Shown here one piece after another: positions 1 through 7,507 of a stretch of DNA of 11,002 nt; within the stretch, counting starts at the first letter, position 1; each line of letters starts with the position of its first letter. Source of the DNA: a bacterium. GTDB taxonomy: Bacteria; Krumholzibacteriota; Krumholzibacteriia; Krumholzibacteriales; WJIX01. The position numbers and the translations under genes were made by a program. The DNA is taken from NCBI GenBank assembly GCA_021160845.1, contig JAGHBT010000311.1, forward strand, positions 1-11,002, written 5' to 3'. Under the pieces are notes generated by a model. The model saw nothing but the letters and a program-made list of their open reading frames with translations, did no database searches and was not told where the DNA came from.

Positions 1-2342
1 ATGCTATTAAGATCACTAACTACACCGTCACCCATAACAAGAAGATTAGTCTTGTGGTTGTGTGGTGTGGCTCCCTCGTCATTTGCCCAGGCTTCAAGCA
101 ACGCGCAATCGTTTGACTCATCAGTTGTGCCATTGCCGATGGTTCCTGAATTAAGATCACCGGAGTCCCAGATAATAGTATGATAGAATAGTCCCAGATT
201 TTTGACATCGGTACGGCTCTCGGGGCCGTTTCCAACCGTTGATGACGGGCTTTTAATGTCATAACGGTCCGGGTAGCCGGTGGAGAGAACGGCATTCAGG
301 GCGGTGTCGAGATAATCCTGGACAAGTCCGTTCCAGCTTCCGCGGCCGTCGAAACCGTCGACATAAAGGATATTAGTATTGCCGGTCGGGAGACAGGTAA
401 ATTCGAAAGTGCCACCATTAAGCGCGTTTTCCGGCAGGTAGGATGTCTTGCCATCCATATCCTTGGCAGAGAAGTAGTATTCTACCATATATCCCTTTGT
501 AAGAAGTGAATCGTTAAGATCGAACATATATTTATCCATCATTACTGTGCCATTATCGCCGATCCTTGCCGTGTCACCCTGAAGCTTGGTCCATTCGCTA
601 TTATCGCTGATATAGGTCATCCAGGGATCACTGATCATTTGGAGGCCGTAAAGATCAGGTTTTCCTCCCGGCCCAATGTCATAGGCTTTAACATGGATAT
701 AGACCGCCGCGCCGCCGCTGGGATCCTCGATAAGCCCGCCGGCAATAGGCGAAGTAACGCTGACCACAATTGAATCGCCGGGATCGATTCTGGTAGTAGC
801 GCTGGATTCGGTAATATTTTGGGCCATATCCGCTCTTACAAAACCATCCGTATCTTCTACAGGCGGGAAGTTGTCCTGGAATATGTCCAGGCCGCGGTAA
901 TACCACTGAGGGCCGGATATATCAAAACGTTGAATACTGACATTATCGAACCATGGTCCTGGGGTATGGTTTTCACATGTCCCATAGATTCCGCCCCAGC
1001 TATCACACATATCTATAATATTAAGTTCAACCTGAAGCGTATCGTTCGGCGAGGTAACAAGGTCGCTTATAATATTACCGGAGTAGTTATATCCATAATA
1101 GGGCCAATAATAACCAAAATCCCGATCCTTCCAATCCTGTGGGCAGCCGTTAATTATGTTACGGACAGCCCAGTTATAGAAGATAAGATTATCAAGAGGG
1201 AGATCGCCGTACATCTCGAACTTAAAAAGTACACCCCCAAAATTATCCCGCTCGCCGGCAGGGATGGTCATATCTTGGATATTGTCATTATTTGATGAAT
1301 ACCTTGTCATGCCGATAGGCGCTGATATAACCGATTCATTTTGACAGGGGGCTTTCGTACCGCCGCCGTTAAGACAGAAGGGAGTCACATAAAGCCCAGG
1401 GTACTTATTCTGGTCCGCCTGTACCGTTGAACCAAAAAAGAACATGATCTGTGTGGTCAGGTTCTCATTGCATGGGTCTTCGTTCAGTACTTTCATCCCG
1501 GACCTTAGGCTGCTGTACATGCCAAACGCGGAATCGTCCATGGATTGCCAGATGCCGGCGCTGTGATCTCCGACAAAGGCTGCTTCAAAATCTTCAAAAT
1601 TATAGTAGCTTCCTGTGTCATGAACGGTAATACTGTCGATTATGACAGCTCCATCTGTATCGTAGAGACCATCCTGATCACTCCAGGCACCATCCGATGT
1701 GAAATGGAAGCGGAATCTTGTACTTCCGCCCACAGTGGCAGAGTCTACTGAGTATGAATCGATAACATCACCAACACCGCCATAGGTTGCGAGATTTACC
1801 CAATCGTTGTTATTTTTATATTCAATATAAAGTTCATCATATCCGGCGCCTTCGCAGTCAAAAACGGCATGAAAATCCAGATAGAGGGTTTCCTCAAATA
1901 TAATTTCTTCACTTACAAGCTGTTGATCCCAGCTATTTCCATATCCGGGAGCGGTACTCCACAAGCACATATAACAGTCATTGCCTGGGCGGGCTCCGCA
2001 CCACATCGACTGTGAGCCCTCTATTGGCACAAGGAGTCCATGGCCCCCCTCTTCGAGACCGGAAAAATCATCCACATGGAAGAAGGTGTCCACCTGAGCT
2101 GTATTATCAACCTTTGTCCAGCCCTGCCAGTTGTTAACCTCAAAATTGTATCTTATAACATTATATGTATCTACCACCGAAGCCTTGTAGAATCCGGGTG
2201 TGCGGTTATCTCTTAGAAAATTGGTTTTTCCGGAGGTTTTTATAACGGTCCTGCCGCTTTTTTTTATGTCACGCGCCATGGTCAAGCCGCTAAAGGCCGC
2301 GGCCAGGGACACAACCAGAATGAACACTATAGCCTTTTTCAT
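1..2342 (-). CDS. Large secreted multidomain beta-sandwich protein with GATase-like module (3' end outside window)
   Basis: One frame stays open for 780 codons from the ATG at 2342 to the left edge, so the C-terminus is missing. The start has a GGAG ribosome site (2349-2352) six bases upstream, and the protein opens with a signal peptide (MKKAIVFILVVSLAAAFSG, cut near residue 23). Residues about 67-240 form a jelly-roll-like domain with FFHVDDF, WCGARPG, PGYGNSWDQ and the SDQDGLYDTDGA motif, a style seen near M6/immune-inhibitor-A-type secreted proteins. Residues about 340-490 look like a second beta domain ending GPWFDNVSI and DIFQDNFP. About 520-640 is another beta-rich stretch. From ILYVDGFDGRG (658-668) to LLVMGDG (767-773) an alpha/beta pattern with IIWDSGDL suggests a ThuA/GATase-like Rossmann fold. 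I see no HExxH protease motif in the visible part. Probably a surface or exported protein; a C-terminal FlgD/type IX sorting domain may lie outside the window. The export call is firm, the function unknown. Confidence 0.88.
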   Translation of the reverse strand, partial: MKKAIVFILVVSLAAAFSGLTMARDIKKSGRTVIKTSGKTNFLRDNRTPGFYKASVVDTYNVIRYNFEVNNWQGWTKVDNTAQVDTFFHVDDFSGLEEGGHGLLVPIEGSQSMWCGARPGNDCYMCLWSTAPGYGNSWDQQLVSEEIIFEETLYLDFHAVFDCEGAGYDELYIEYKNNNDWVNLATYGGVGDVIDSYSVDSATVGGSTRFRFHFTSDGAWSDQDGLYDTDGAVIIDSITVHDTGSYYNFEDFEAAFVGDHSAGIWQSMDDSAFGMYSSLRSGMKVLNEDPCNENLTTQIMFFFGSTVQADQNKYPGLYVTPFCLNGGGTKAPCQNESVISAPIGMTRYSSNNDNIQDMTIPAGERDNFGGVLFKFEMYGDLPLDNLIFYNWAVRNIINGCPQDWKDRDFGYYWPYYGYNYSGNIISDLVTSPNDTLQVELNIIDMCDSWGGIYGTCENHTPGPWFDNVSIQRFDISGPQWYYRGLDIFQDNFPPVEDTDGFVRADMAQNITESSATTRIDPGDSIVVSVTSPIAGGLIEDPSGGAAVYIHVKAYDIGPGGKPDLYGLQMISDPWMTYISDNSEWTKLQGDTARIGDNGTVMMDKYMFDLNDSLLTKGYMVEYYFSAKDMDGKTSYLPENALNGGTFEFTCLPTGNTNILYVDGFDGRGSWNGLVQDYLDTALNAVLSTGYPDRYDIKSPSSTVGNGPESRTDVKNLGLFYHTIIWDSGDLNSGTIGNGTTDESNDCALLEAWANDEGATPHNHKTNLLVMGDGVVSDLNS

Positions 2343-2668
2343 TTTTTTCTCCAGGGTTGAACCGGCATTTCCATTACGGAGTATCCATGGGTTATTTCAG
2401 CTTGATAATTGATTCATTTACCAATTCAGCGGCAGCAGCCGGAATAAGTCAATATACTCTGAGAAGGTCAATTATAATTCCGGATTGAAATAGCCATCAC
2501 CCTGTATTATACCAGAAATTGGCGAATATGTTAAGAGGGAATATAGGGGGGGTACATCATTTGTTTCATCAATTAATCTCGCGACTCGATCGGCAATGTG
2601 ATATTATTGATATTTGAGGAGTTAGATCGATAGTGCGAGGGAATTTTTAGCTGGGGAAGAATTTTAAT
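2343..2668. other. Divergent intergenic region
   Basis: This 326-base gap separates two genes transcribed away from each other, so it should carry both promoters. For the leftward gene, a perfect TATAAT lies on the minus strand at 2471-2476 inside the palindrome AATTATAATT, but no good -35 box stands 16-18 bases upstream, and it would leave a leader of about 120 bases. The rightward candidate is listed separately. I see no open frame with a ribosome site, no strong hairpin followed by T's, and no direct repeat. Confidence 0.5.
2607..2634 (+). promoter_or_regulatory. Candidate sigma70-type promoter for the GT39-like gene
   Basis: TTGATA (2607-2612, five of six consensus bases) is followed after 16 bases by GATAGT (2629-2634, four of six). 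It would start RNA about 30 bases before the ATG at 2669. The -10 box is weak, and in AT-rich intergenic DNA such a match can arise by chance. Confidence 0.25.
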
Positions 2669-4555
2669 ATGAATACTGTCAAAAGATGTATGAGTGGTAA
2701 GGGCGCAAAGTTCGCGTTGTGGGGGGTACTAATCACCGCTGTATCCATCAGGGTGGTTTACCTTGTCCAGCTTGGCAGGTCTGATCTGGAGTGGCTTCTT
2801 CCTCTTGATATGCATTTTTACAGAGAACTTGCGGAAAGGTTGTCCTCTGGTGAAGGGTTGCCGGGGGGTGCGTTATCTTTCAATCCCCTTTACCCGTTTT
2901 TTCTTTCAGTCATTTTTCGAGTTTCGGGAAACGGGCTACTTGTTCCCAGGATTATACAAGCACTGTTGGGGGTTTTTACAATCTATCTTCATTATGTAGC
3001 TGGAAAAGAGATTGTTAAAGCTAACGGGAGTGACGAGTTTAAATCCGAAGCAACCGGTATTTTCGCCGCGGCAATGGCTCTTTTTTATCCGCACTTTCTT
3101 CTGTATGAGGGGAGTTTGCTAGCGACCTCTATTGTAACTCTTCTCCTGATTTCCACTTTTGTTCTCGCGATCAGGATAGATCATCATATATCCGGCATTT
3201 CGAGTTTGAAGATTGGATCAAAGAAACTATCATCTCTTGCCGGGGCATTTTTACTCGGTGTTTTAATGGGGGTTGGCGCGCTTGGAAGGCCTAATCTCTT
3301 TTTTCTATTAATACCGGCTGTAGTAGTATGGCTCTTTTTTAGAAGAGGTGTTGGTGGAAACGGGTGCGTTACGGCTCTGTTCTGTACTATCGGCGCCGCT
3401 GTTGTTCTAAGTTTGCCGATAGCCTTTAACGCCGCTAAAACGGGGCGTTTTGTTCCTGTAACCTCGCACGGGGGTATTAATTTTTATATCGGAAACAGGC
3501 CTGGAGCGGATGGAGTATATAAACCACCCAAGGGCATGAGAGGCGATATGAGAGGGCTTGTGAAAGACGCAAGGAAAAGGGCTCAGCAGCAGCTAAAAAA
3601 AGAAGAGCTTACTGACGGGGAAGCCTCTGAATATTGGTTCGGCAGGACGGTAGAAGGGATAAGGGAGGATCCGACCCGCTGGCTTAACTTGCTTGGAAGG
3701 AAGTTCTTTCTCTTTTGGAATAAGACGGAGATTCCCGATGTAATTGATATCTCTTTCTATAAAGAGTCCTGCTCAGTAATGAACCTGTTGTTTATACCAT
3801 TTTCCATTATATCCGTGCTCGCAATAATGGGGTTGTTTGTCCTTTTCCTGATTAAGAGAAACAGAGCGATTTTTACGGTGTTTATGGGTTCGGCGGTTTT
3901 TTCAGTTCTTCTTTTTTATATCAATTCCAGATATAGAATTGTGTCGGTGCCGATTTTTATTCTATCGGCTTCGGTATTTTTCTCGTGGATTTTGGATGAG
4001 GTTAGAAAAAAGAGCTGGAAAAAACCGGCTGCCGCTGTATTTCTTGCGCTGGCGCTATTCTTTGTTCTTGTAAACCGGGAGATGGTGAAAATAAACAGGA
4101 GCGCGATGTATGCCTTTCTCGGTAACCAATACATGAGCAGGAAAAATGAAGAAAAGGCGGAAAGGGCATATTCTATGGCCTATGAGCTTGATCCCGGCAG
4201 AGTGGGAGCCAGGATCAATTACGCGAGAATTTTGAATAGACGCGGCAAACCGGATAAAGCAAGGCTCCTTTATGAATCCGCTTTTAAGGCCTTTCCCGAT
4301 TTTCCCCATTTGGCTATCGAATATGGGGTTGTGCTCGAGAGCCTGGGCGAACACGCGAAGGCGGGGGAATTGTACCGCTATGCGTACAATATTGAAAGAG
4401 CGGAGGGGAAGGTTTTAGCGTGTAAATACCTTTCCAGAGCTGCTTTGTCAGAAGGGAAAAGGGATCGGGCTGTCTACTGGATAAGAAAAGCCCTTGAAGT
4501 AGTTCCCGGAGATGAAAAATTGCTTAGATTGCTTAACAGGCTCGAGACCCCATAA
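2669..4555 (+). CDS. GT-C membrane glycosyltransferase (family 39/ArnT-like) with C-terminal TPR repeats
   Basis: The protein has 628 residues. The ATG is preceded by GGGGAAGA (2653-2660) at eight bases. The first membrane helix (about 15-35) is followed by an extracytoplasmic loop with D47 in DMHFY, the position of the acidic catalytic residue in GT-C enzymes. Next come NPLYPFF (72-78), about ten further hydrophobic helices to about residue 470, and the HGGINFYIGN loop (267-276), typical of family-39-like proteins in FCB-type bacteria. Residues about 480-628 are soluble TPR helices (YAFLGNQYMSRKNEEKAERA and three or so more). Members of this class move sugars from polyprenyl-phosphate donors to lipid or protein acceptors on the outer face of the inner membrane. 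The acceptor is unknown, and TPRs suggest a protein partner. It stands alone, divergent from the large secreted protein and convergent with the PorV-like gene. The final 46 bases including the stop are duplicated just downstream. Confidence 0.85.
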   Translation: MNTVKRCMSGKGAKFALWGVLITAVSIRVVYLVQLGRSDLEWLLPLDMHFYRELAERLSSGEGLPGGALSFNPLYPFFLSVIFRVSGNGLLVPRIIQALLGVFTIYLHYVAGKEIVKANGSDEFKSEATGIFAAAMALFYPHFLLYEGSLLATSIVTLLLISTFVLAIRIDHHISGISSLKIGSKKLSSLAGAFLLGVLMGVGALGRPNLFFLLIPAVVVWLFFRRGVGGNGCVTALFCTIGAAVVLSLPIAFNAAKTGRFVPVTSHGGINFYIGNRPGADGVYKPPKGMRGDMRGLVKDARKRAQQQLKKEELTDGEASEYWFGRTVEGIREDPTRWLNLLGRKFFLFWNKTEIPDVIDISFYKESCSVMNLLFIPFSIISVLAIMGLFVLFLIKRNRAIFTVFMGSAVFSVLLFYINSRYRIVSVPIFILSASVFFSWILDEVRKKSWKKPAAAVFLALALFFVLVNREMVKINRSAMYAFLGNQYMSRKNEEKAERAYSMAYELDPGRVGARINYARILNRRGKPDKARLLYESAFKAFPDFPHLAIEYGVVLESLGEHAKAGELYRYAYNIERAEGKVLACKYLSRAALSEGKRDRAVYWIRKALEVVPGDEKLLRLLNRLETP

Positions 4556-4602
4556 AGATGAAAAATTGCTAAGATTACTTAACAGGCTCGAGACTCCATA
4601 AA
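4511..4602 (+). repeat. 46-bp tandem direct duplication across a stop codon
   Basis: Copy 1 (4511-4556) is the end of the GT39-like gene with its TAA; copy 2 (4557-4602) follows immediately, then GATG begins again. The copies differ at three of 46 positions. Read in the gene's frame, both encode DEKLLRLLNRLETP-stop, and all three differences (CTT/CTA, TTG/TTA, ACC/ACT) are silent third-position changes. Because 46 is not a multiple of three and copy 1 has its own stop, copy 2 is not translated as an extension. Confidence 0.95.
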
Positions 4603-4650
4603 GATGTTTTTTATGAATTACGAAAGGGCTAAGAGGTATTGAAAATTATT

Positions 4651-5592
4651 TTAGAGAGAATAGCCTATCGACACATAAGTTTGTTTGTCGAATGCTGCTT
4701 CCGGGTCGAGTTTAAATGAAATTGAGATGTCGGCGGATTTGTAATTTGTTAAGAATCCAAAATGCAGAATTGTTCTTTTTCCATTCGCGAGCCGCCGGTC
4801 CGCTCCTCCAAGTACGCTCAGGAGGTTCTTGAATAGAACTATTCTCGTGCCGGTCAAGACACGATTGATTTCTCCTTCTTTCATAACAAGGTCGAATTCA
4901 GCCGATATTCTACCAAGGATATCATTTCGAGCCAGAGCGATATTCCAGCTTGGATCGATATTTTCGGTTCGGGTTGGGTAAGAAATACTACTGTAGATAT
5001 TTTTCTTGACGACACCGAGCCATAGTTTTTCTCTGAGCCTGGCAGTCCATCCCACATCCATAGCCATTCCTGAACAGTTCGCGTTGTCAAGATCGTTCCA
5101 TCCTTTGAGCATTCTCCATGTTATACCCACACTGTTGAAATGGTTGATACTGTAAGCTCCGGAAAAGCCCACCGTACTTTCATTCCAGGCTGAACCGCCG
5201 GCGAGCTCAAGATCCAAATGAGAAATGCTCAGAGCGACTCCCACTCTGCTGAGGGGCGTTTCATTACCACGAAAATTCCTGTGACCCAGCAGGGTGGTTC
5301 CGACGGAAAGGGTGCTGTAGTTTGCGGGCATACCGGGTACCGGTTTTGTTGTCCCAAGCATGGCTCGGGGGCCGTTCATAAAACATAGATTGGCAGGATT
5401 CCAGTAGCTACTGGCGTCATTTCTAATAAGGAGTGTGGCGGCGCCCGCTAATCCCTCTCCCTCAGCATCCCATCCAAGGGGAAGAAATGTTCCACCCCTG
5501 GATCCTTCGCCGGCATACGCGGAAGTACTGAAGCTGCTTGCGGCGAGCAGTGATAATACTATAAATATGGTCGGAATTTTTATTTGTTTCAT
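4651..5592 (-). CDS. PorV/PorQ-like outer-membrane beta-barrel protein
   Basis: The protein has 313 residues, near the usual 300-390 of this family. A signal peptide (about 1-27, ending STSAYAG) is followed by the family's N-terminal signature: GTFLPLGWDAEGEGLAGA, then NDASSYWNPANL, matching the G-A-F-L-P-x-G ... G-x-G-x-A ... D-A-S-x-x-x-W-N-P-A-x-L pattern of PorV/PorQ (FadL-like fold). The rest alternates amphipathic strands with short turns, and the protein ends in a hydrophobic strand (YVSIGYSL) as outer-membrane barrels do. PorV in the type IX secretion system carries cargo with a C-terminal signal to the attachment complex; PorQ-like homologues also occur in bacteria without a proven type IX system. 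Its ATG overlaps the previous gene's TAA by one base (TAATG), so the two are probably translated together. I saw no clear terminator after it. Confidence 0.85.
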   Translation of the reverse strand: MKQIKIPTIFIVLSLLAASSFSTSAYAGEGSRGGTFLPLGWDAEGEGLAGAATLLIRNDASSYWNPANLCFMNGPRAMLGTTKPVPGMPANYSTLSVGTTLLGHRNFRGNETPLSRVGVALSISHLDLELAGGSAWNESTVGFSGAYSINHFNSVGITWRMLKGWNDLDNANCSGMAMDVGWTARLREKLWLGVVKKNIYSSISYPTRTENIDPSWNIALARNDILGRISAEFDLVMKEGEINRVLTGTRIVLFKNLLSVLGGADRRLANGKRTILHFGFLTNYKSADISISFKLDPEAAFDKQTYVSIGYSL

Positions 5593-7160
5593 TATTGCCT
5601 TACTACAGCTACGAACCCTTTGTCAACAGTTTTAGTATCGTTATAATATACTGTAATTACAGCAAGATACGCGCCGTTTCGCACTGCCTCGCCATCGTTG
5701 TTAAGTAGGTCCCATTCTATCTGAAAATATCTTGCCGGGCCCATACTTGAAATTGATCTGACTACTTCTCCCCTTAGATCGAATAATTGAATTATTACTT
5801 TTACCGCGGATTCTGAAGTTGATACTATAAAGTCATCAGGTCCGCGGAAGGCTTCGGGAAATGAATTTTGTGAAGAAGTGTCGTAGGTTACTAAAATGTG
5901 GTTTGATTCTTCGCTTTCATTCCCCGCTTTGTCGATAACTCTAGCCCATATTTCATTTTTCCCCTCCTCGAGGTCAATGGCTGGGTTTGAAGTAAGGGCG
6001 TTTACAGTATCGGATGATGTATCTCCGTCATGAAGGCGGAAGAATATAACAATGTCGGCATGTGAATCCAGATTATCTCCATAGGATAATTCAACCTCCG
6101 GAACCAGTACAGGCGATGCCGGTTGTGACAGAACGGGTGGGTCTGGCGCGGTGAGATCGATTTCGAATAGAATCGTATTATCTGTGCTCTGGCCGAATTT
6201 GTCCCGTGCGTAAACCTCGAGCGAGTAATTACCCTCGATGTAACTTCCGCCCGAGGATACTGAATCGAGTATAACAATATTCCAGTAGGTTGTGTCTTTT
6301 AAGGTATAGACTGTATTGGGGGTAATAGTTAGGCTGTCATTCCAGACAAATCCCAGGCTGTCAATAGAGCTTCGATCGTATATGGTACCTGATATCGAGT
6401 CAGGAGGTTGCTTTGTATATTTCGATATTGAAGTAATAAAGGATATCTCGGGACTATCGGAATCCACATTGATATATCCTTCGTCTGTTCCAATGTTTCC
6501 GGCAAGGTCTTCGATCAGCATTGATATTGTGTAAACACCGCTGACTGAATTTTCCGGATTCCACTTAAGGCAATATGAACCGTTGGAAGAGACATCAAGT
6601 GTGATATCTTCAATATTATCTTCAGGGTCAGCTATCGTAGCGGAAGTCTTACTTCCTTCATTAAATTCTGTTATTGTATAATAGATCAGGACTTTGTTAG
6701 TTGTGTCTGTGTTGTCTGGACTGAATACCCCCGGTTCAATACGGTCTATGTGGATAGAGGGGGGGGATGTATCGACTATTACGGTTCTTTTTATATTAAT
6801 TGTTGTATCCGGACCTGTGGCGTAAAGATAAAGGAGATATTCTGAATCGCTCAGAAGTGATTCCGATGAATCCTTTCCTTCCCATTGGGCTATATAGCTG
6901 CCTGAATCAGGGTTGATTTCTGAAATCAGTGTGTCAAATATTTGCGTTTCCGACATATTTAATATTGTAACAACAAGAGAATCGAAGTTACTTAAAAGAG
7001 CAATATGAACAGGGGATTCATCCTTTATTCCATCACCATTTGGCGAAATGGAAGGATAGTCGATAATAATGCTTATATCAGATGTCTCTGTGGCGCCATG
7101 CGTAAAAACAGCGAGAAACAAAAGCGAGAATATCATCAGCAGAGCTTTATTCTTTTTCAA
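5592..7160 (-). CDS. Secreted Ig/FlgD-like repeat protein with C-terminal FlgD/type IX-style domain
   Basis: The protein has 522 residues and starts at TTG (7160) with GGGAG six bases upstream; the ATG at 7185-7187 is in frame but hits a TGA seven codons later, so it cannot be the start. A signal peptide (about 1-23, FLAVFTHGA) precedes about five beta-sandwich units. The first carries SPNGDGIKDE (39-48), a calcium-binding-like loop typical of CHU_C/FlgD-like domains. The second has the similar FSPDNTD and ends GVYTIS...DLAGN. Units three and four share the ...ARDKFGQS / RVIDKAGNES bacterial Ig pattern. The last (about 450-522) reads VKVIIQLFDLRGEVV...WDLLNNDGEAVRNGAYLAVI, the FlgD Ig-like or type IX sorting-domain pattern. 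It is probably an adhesin-like or structural surface protein; no catalytic motif is visible. It is the first gene of a two-gene operon with the PorV-like barrel. Confidence 0.85.
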   Translation of the reverse strand: MKKNKALLMIFSLLFLAVFTHGATETSDISIIIDYPSISPNGDGIKDESPVHIALLSNFDSLVVTILNMSETQIFDTLISEINPDSGSYIAQWEGKDSSESLLSDSEYLLYLYATGPDTTINIKRTVIVDTSPPSIHIDRIEPGVFSPDNTDTTNKVLIYYTITEFNEGSKTSATIADPEDNIEDITLDVSSNGSYCLKWNPENSVSGVYTISMLIEDLAGNIGTDEGYINVDSDSPEISFITSISKYTKQPPDSISGTIYDRSSIDSLGFVWNDSLTITPNTVYTLKDTTYWNIVILDSVSSGGSYIEGNYSLEVYARDKFGQSTDNTILFEIDLTAPDPPVLSQPASPVLVPEVELSYGDNLDSHADIVIFFRLHDGDTSSDTVNALTSNPAIDLEEGKNEIWARVIDKAGNESEESNHILVTYDTSSQNSFPEAFRGPDDFIVSTSESAVKVIIQLFDLRGEVVRSISSMGPARYFQIEWDLLNNDGEAVRNGAYLAVITVYYNDTKTVDKGFVAVVRQ

Positions 7161-7166
7161 ACTTCA

Positions 7167-7171
7167 CTCCC
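7167..7171 (-). promoter_or_regulatory. Ribosome binding site fixing a TTG start
   Basis: On the minus strand GGGAG precedes the TTG at 7160 by six bases. With the nearest upstream ATG closed by a stop, this supports the TTG as the true start of the Ig/FlgD-like gene. Confidence 0.7.
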
Positions 7172-7189
7172 AGTTTACAAGTCTCATGA

Positions 7190-7219
7190 ATTATAAGAAG
7201 ATACAAGAGCTATAGTCAA
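7190..7219 (-). promoter_or_regulatory. Near-consensus sigma70-type promoter of the Ig/FlgD-PorV operon
   Basis: On the minus strand TTGACT (7219-7214, five of six) is followed after 18 bases by TATAAT (7195-7190, six of six). RNA would start near 7183, giving a leader of about 20 bases before the TTG start at 7160. This is the best promoter in the window. Confidence 0.6.
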
Positions 7220-7230
7220 GGCGAAAGAGA

Positions 7231-7365
7231 ATGATTTTAAAATCTTTGTTCAAGCGCATACCGTTGTTTTTGCTCCTTATTATCATAAACATGAAACATC
7301 AATCCGCGCTTGCCGCAAGCGTATTGAAGAGAAAAAGTGAGGAACTTGGATTTGTATCTGAATAG
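7231..7365 (+). CDS. Possible 44-residue secreted or membrane peptide, or truncated gene remnant
   Basis: ATG to TAG gives 44 residues. The N-terminus has every part of a signal peptide or membrane anchor: basic MILKSLFKRIP, hydrophobic LFLLLIIIN, then SALAA with a possible signal peptidase site after A28. Only about 16 charged residues would remain (SVLKRKSEELGFVSE). AAGG (7218-7221) nine bases upstream is a weak but acceptable ribosome site. The gene starts just beyond the divergent operon promoter. No frame continues sensibly after the TAG, so it is either a true tiny peptide, the stub of a decayed secreted-protein gene, or chance. I do not recognise a family. Confidence 0.3.
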   Translation: MILKSLFKRIPLFLLLIIINMKHQSALAASVLKRKSEELGFVSE

Positions 7366-7496
7366 TCAATAATGCTTAGAAATTTTAGTATCCCCATTTT
7401 GTAATTTCCATGTTGAACTATATTGGAAGATATATTATTGTTGAAATTCCTTGATTGCTGTTTAGTGATTTTAATCAATTGATGAGAAAAAGGTCT

Positions 7497-7502
7497 GGAG
7501 GT
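7497..7502 (+). promoter_or_regulatory. Strong ribosome binding site fixing a TTG start
   Basis: GGAGGT lies five bases before the TTG at 7508. It is the strongest Shine-Dalgarno sequence in the window and sets the transporter's start. Confidence 0.8.
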
Positions 7503-7507
7503 AGACT

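Larger units (their letters stand above)
7161..7507. other. Intergenic region between surface operon and phosphate transporter
   Basis: This 347-base stretch holds the minus-strand promoter and ribosome site of the Ig/FlgD operon at its left end, a possible 44-residue plus-strand gene in the middle (7231-7365), and an AT-rich segment (7366-7490) that must contain the promoter of the phosphate transporter. In that segment I found TTGAAC and TTGAAA boxes but no partner at proper spacing. CGCTTG-CCG-CAAGCG (7307-7321) is a perfect six-pair hairpin, but with no T run after it. Confidence 0.5.

Noticed and set aside
819..1295. Plus-strand open frame of 158 codons
   Set aside because: It lies wholly inside the open minus-strand frame of the large secreted protein, has no ribosome site, and its composition (long runs of I and V) is a mirror of the antisense codons.
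2200..2412. Plus-strand open frame of 70 codons over the start of the secreted gene
   Set aside because: It is antisense to the signal peptide and ribosome site of the gene starting at 2342, which has much better coding evidence.
4603..4650. Gap between the duplication and the PorV-like stop examined for a terminator or a third repeat copy
   Set aside because: Only GATG of a third copy is present, and no stem followed by T's was found on either strand.
7307..7321. Perfect six-pair hairpin CGCTTG-CCG-CAAGCG considered as a terminator
   Set aside because: No T run follows on either strand, and no gene ends just before it; it lies within the possible small peptide frame.
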